From Bacteroidales bacterium (GTDB taxonomy: Bacteria > Bacteroidota > Bacteroidia > Bacteroidales > Dysgonomonadaceae), in assembly GCA_012518155.1 (NCBI GenBank), contig JAAYTC010000183.1:1-7601 (forward strand): a DNA stretch of 7,601 bases, in the 5' to 3' direction. The translations under genes were made by a program, and so were the position numbers. Below are positions 6,294 to 7,601 of the stretch, piece by piece. Numbering within the stretch: position 1 is the stretch's first letter; each line of letters starts with the position of its first letter. Below the pieces are notes generated by a model that did no database searches, had not been told where the DNA came from, and was given only the letters and a program-made list of their open reading frames with translations.

Positions 6294-6487
6294 TTTTTGG
6301 AGTAGTGCTGATTAACTTTTTTCCGTAATCCCGCGAAAGCTTCTTCAACCGTGTATAGCTTCTCCCCCTCTAATTCTTCGGGTAAGGGGTATTCTAATTT
6401 TGCAACTTTCGGGTGGTTTTTCAGTTCTTGCAATAGGCGTTTTCCCGTGGGACCACTCGTATCTATTTTAGCAATTACTATGGACAT
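6290..6487 (-). CDS. Small antitoxin of a ParE-type module (partner toxin broken)
   Basis: A 65-residue soluble, charged protein. Residues 13-23 (PTGKRLLQELK) and the acidic middle PLPEELEGEKLYTVEEAFAGLR (35-56) resemble the short proteins encoded just before ParE toxins in Bacteroidota. I recognise the type by context more than by a named fold. Its TGA overlaps the toxin ATG by four bases, the usual coupling of antitoxin and toxin. The frame is intact and a consensus promoter stands directly upstream, so it is probably still expressed although the toxin is destroyed. That could leave an orphan antitoxin acting as a repressor or protecting against related toxins (inference). No DNA-binding motif is obvious. 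Confidence 0.78.
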   Translation of the reverse strand: MSIVIAKIDTSGPTGKRLLQELKNHPKVAKLEYPLPEELEGEKLYTVEEAFAGLRKKVNQHYSKK

Positions 6488-6519
6488 ACTACTTACTTCT
6501 TATGTTGAGATCTTCTTTG

Positions 6520-6550
6520 CAAATTTAATCGATTTCCTTTGAACTCCAAA
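6520..6550 (-). promoter_or_regulatory. Consensus Bacteroidota promoter of the small antitoxin
   Basis: On the minus strand TTTG (6550-6547), a 19-base spacer, and TAAATTTG (6527-6520) match the consensus completely. Transcription should begin near 6513-6516, leaving a short A-rich leader before the ATG at 6487. It is the cleanest promoter on the minus strand of the window and may also serve trmH. Confidence 0.78.
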
Positions 6551-6561
6551 GATATCATATG

Positions 6562-6621
6562 CTATTTCAAAATAGCACGTACAACAAACCACGCGTGGTG
6601 GAATAGGGTGGAGGCATGCCC
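6562..6621 (-). pseudogene. C-terminal remnant of a second copy of the glycosyltransferase-like gene
   Basis: Minus-strand translation gives GHASTLFHHAWFVVRAILK followed by TAG. The gene at the right edge ends GHLSTLLHHAWFVVRSIFL and TAG. Thirteen of the 19 residues are identical, and 40 of 44 bases are identical over the core (6577-6620 versus 7422-7465). Upstream of 6621 the similarity stops abruptly and a GGAGGGAGGAGAAGGG purine tract takes over, so only the tail survives, with no start. It sits between the PIN toxin stop (6664) and the antitoxin promoter (6550). Either a paralogous gene was deleted down to its tail, or the tail was duplicated when the PIN module arrived. Confidence 0.8.
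6577..6620 (+). repeat. 44-bp direct repeat, copy 1
   Basis: It matches copy 2 (7422-7465) in the same orientation at 40 of 44 bases; the first 26 (6577-6602) are identical. It contains the perfect 12-base palindrome ACCACGCGTGGT at 6588-6599. The two copies bracket the PIN toxin-antitoxin module. Confidence 0.9.
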
Positions 6622-6663
6622 CCTTCTCCTCCCTCCGAATTCGATGGCGAAAATTTTAACTGG

Positions 6664-7080
6664 TTACATTCTAATTGTGTGTAGATAATTTTTAGGGTTC
6701 ATCACGGGAATCAACGCGGTCGTAAAATCCTTTTCATTACGGGTGATAATCAGATCACAACTACACTCAACCGCGCTATAGTACTGCAACGCGTCTTCGA
6801 AATCATTAAATTGAGAATGAAGGGCTTTATCGAATACTTCATTGTCCATAGAAGATATTTCACATAACACTTTAAATTTTCTGATCTTCTCTAAAGCCGC
6901 TCTTTTATTTTCGTATTTTGCCACGATATAATAGGCGGTTGCCATTGATATTGCCGAAACAAATAACTTAATTTTTTTATTGTCGGCTAACGTGATGATC
7001 TTAGCGGCAGGTTCATAAAAATTTTCTCGTTCCCCCAGGAAGTCGATAACTATGTTCGTGTCTAAGAATACTCTCTTCAT
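6664..7080 (-). CDS. vapC: PIN-domain ribonuclease toxin (VapC-like)
   Basis: A 138-residue PIN-domain protein, the common VapC size, expected to cleave RNA using Mg2+ or Mn2+. The N-terminal strand KRVFLDTNIVIDFL supplies the first acid (D7 in LDTN). Acids in FNDFEDALQYYSA (D93, D96) and in IITRNEKDF (D118) fit the remaining catalytic cluster, so the active site looks intact. ATG 7080 is chosen because it gives MKRVFLDTN; a start at 7113 would add eleven residues overlapping the antitoxin gene. It begins one base after the antitoxin stop (TAA-C-ATG), so the two are translationally linked. The last codons run to a TAA at 6664, and the glycosyltransferase remnant lies 42 bases further on. Base composition is more AT-rich than in the housekeeping genes, as expected of accessory DNA. 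Confidence 0.88.
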   Translation of the reverse strand: MKRVFLDTNIVIDFLGERENFYEPAAKIITLADNKKIKLFVSAISMATAYYIVAKYENKRAALEKIRKFKVLCEISSMDNEVFDKALHSQFNDFEDALQYYSAVECSCDLIITRNEKDFTTALIPVMNPKNYLHTIRM

Positions 7081-7081
7081 G

Positions 7082-7327
7082 TTACTTGTATTTCTTTTCA
7101 AGGTAGTCGGCATACTCCGACCGGCTATCTACCCCTGGGGGAACGCTCTTTCCGGTAGAGATGCTCCGGACAAAGGGAGAAATTTCAAACGCATCATCCT
7201 CTTGAGAAGTAATCGCGTCCAAGTAATTCTCAACCAGTCTCGACAAACTGACTTTCTTGTTTGAGGCGTATTCTTTGGCCCTCTTTATTACCGTTGTGTC
7301 TAATTTTAATGTTAGTTTTGAATCCAT
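7082..7327 (-). CDS. DUF6364-type antitoxin of the PIN module
   Basis: An 81-residue protein. The N-terminal half LTLKLDTTVIKRAKEYASNKKVSLSRLVENYL (5-36) has the pattern of a ribbon-helix-helix DNA-binding domain: an alternating beta strand, then two helices with SLSRLVENYL as the second. The C-terminal half (about 42-81), with SPFVRSISTGKSVP and EYADYLEKKYK, is the segment expected to wrap the toxin. I recognise this layout as the DUF6364 group that precedes PIN toxins in Bacteroidota; the number is from memory. ATG 7327 gives the typical MDSKLTLKL start, and a longer in-frame start at 7375 would run through the promoter. Autorepression through the dyad at 7340-7372 is likely. Confidence 0.85.
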   Translation of the reverse strand: MDSKLTLKLDTTVIKRAKEYASNKKVSLSRLVENYLDAITSQEDDAFEISPFVRSISTGKSVPPGVDSRSEYADYLEKKYK

Positions 7328-7339
7328 ACCCGAATTGTT

Positions 7340-7375
7340 TATACGTGCAAATATAATAAAGTTGTACGGATACAA
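7340..7375 (-). promoter_or_regulatory. Promoter and operator-like dyad of the PIN module
   Basis: On the minus strand TATATTTG (7355-7348) is an exact TAnnTTTG box. The upstream TTG (7375-7373) is at a shortish 17-base spacing. The box is framed by an imperfect dyad with CGTGCAA (7344-7350) and TTGTACG (7362-7368), one mismatch, extended outward by three more pairs (7340-7342 with 7370-7372). A repressor bound here would block the promoter. Confidence 0.55.
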
Positions 7376-7406
7376 GAAGTGAAATCAACTAAAACAATTG
7401 AAAAAC

Positions 7407-7601
7407 CTACAGAAAAATCGAACGTACAACAAACCACGCGTGGTGGAGCAGGGTGGAGAGATGCCCGTAATGTTTTGCCATGATACGGTACCGCTCTTTC
7501 AACGATGCCTTTCGGTGAGTGGTGGTGAGTCCCTCGTTAAGGTAGTTGATCAGGATGAGCCGGGTGTTAAGGATCGATCGTCCTTTTTTCATCAGGCGGA
7601 T
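7407..7601 (-). CDS. C-terminal part of a probable family 2 glycosyltransferase (runs off the window)
   Basis: The frame is open from the right edge to TAG at 7407, giving 64 residues with no start inside the window; the ATG at 7592 is internal (IRL-MKKGRS). Visible are a basic segment LMKKGRSILNTRLILINYLNEGLTTTHRKASLKERYRIM and a tail AKHYGHLSTLLHHAWFVVRSIFL. The YLNEGLTTTH stretch followed by a basic helix and an aromatic, histidine-rich end resembles the C-terminus of Bacteroidota GT2 glycosyltransferases, where a Y-x-x-G-G/D-x-S/T motif follows the catalytic domain. The catalytic DxD region is outside the window, so the assignment is modest. The last 19 codons have a decayed second copy at 6562-6621. 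Copy 2 of the 44-bp direct repeat lies inside this coding sequence. Confidence 0.5.
   Translation of the reverse strand: MRLMKKGRSILNTRLILINYLNEGLTTTHRKASLKERYRIMAKHYGHLSTLLHHAWFVVRSIFL
7422..7465 (+). repeat. 44-bp direct repeat, copy 2
   Basis: It lies within the last codons of the glycosyltransferase-like gene, with the same 12-base palindrome ACCACGCGTGGT at 7433-7444. Differences from copy 1 are at the second and fourth-to-last codon regions only (four bases). Confidence 0.9.

Noticed and set aside
7082..7375. Longer start for the DUF6364-type antitoxin
   Set aside because: The extra 16 codons run across the exact TATATTTG promoter box, and the family starts at the MDSKLTLKL methionine.

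Overview
The window looks like a chromosomal segment of a Bacteroidota bacterium, most likely of the order Bacteroidales. A family such as Dysgonomonadaceae is a guess from general resemblance. The reasons are: starts preceded by A-rich leaders rather than Shine-Dalgarno motifs; several exact or near matches to the Bacteroidota promoter (TTTG, about 19-20 bases, TAnnTTTG); and protein types frequent in that phylum (a DUF6364-type antitoxin with a PIN toxin, a DUF59 protein, an LpxH-type hydrolase).

Positions 1-5180 hold six plus-strand housekeeping genes in separate or small transcription units. They are an AzgA-type nucleobase permease, elongation factor P (efp), the peroxide-stress protein YaaA, RadC, a MIP18/DUF59 iron-sulfur assembly protein, and an LpxH-like UDP-2,3-diacylglucosamine hydrolase. 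The permease ends in an 18-bp hairpin whose 3' half also carries the efp promoter. efp has its own terminator. A 6 x 15-bp tandem repeat precedes yaaA, and a short TGAATGA repeat follows radC.

Positions 5181-5574 are a gene-free stretch between the convergent lpxH and trmH genes. It is pyrimidine-rich at first and then switches to a purine-rich degenerate array with an 11-bp period.

Positions 5575-7601 are minus-strand and look like accessory or decaying DNA upstream of a SpoU/TrmH-family RNA methyltransferase. Read 5' to 3' on the minus strand it holds: the 3' end of a probable glycosyltransferase (running off the window), a two-gene PIN toxin-antitoxin module, a 19-codon remnant of a second copy of the same glycosyltransferase C-terminus, a small antitoxin with a textbook Bacteroidota promoter, a ParE/RelE toxin gene wrecked by an internal deletion and frameshift, and then trmH four bases downstream of the broken toxin's stop codon.

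The first five kilobases are ordinary. The most informative part is the right end. One toxin-antitoxin pair there has lost its toxin but kept antitoxin and promoter. The other appears intact and is bracketed by 44-bp direct repeats derived from a gene 3' end. I found no CRISPR array, integrase, transposase or RNA gene.
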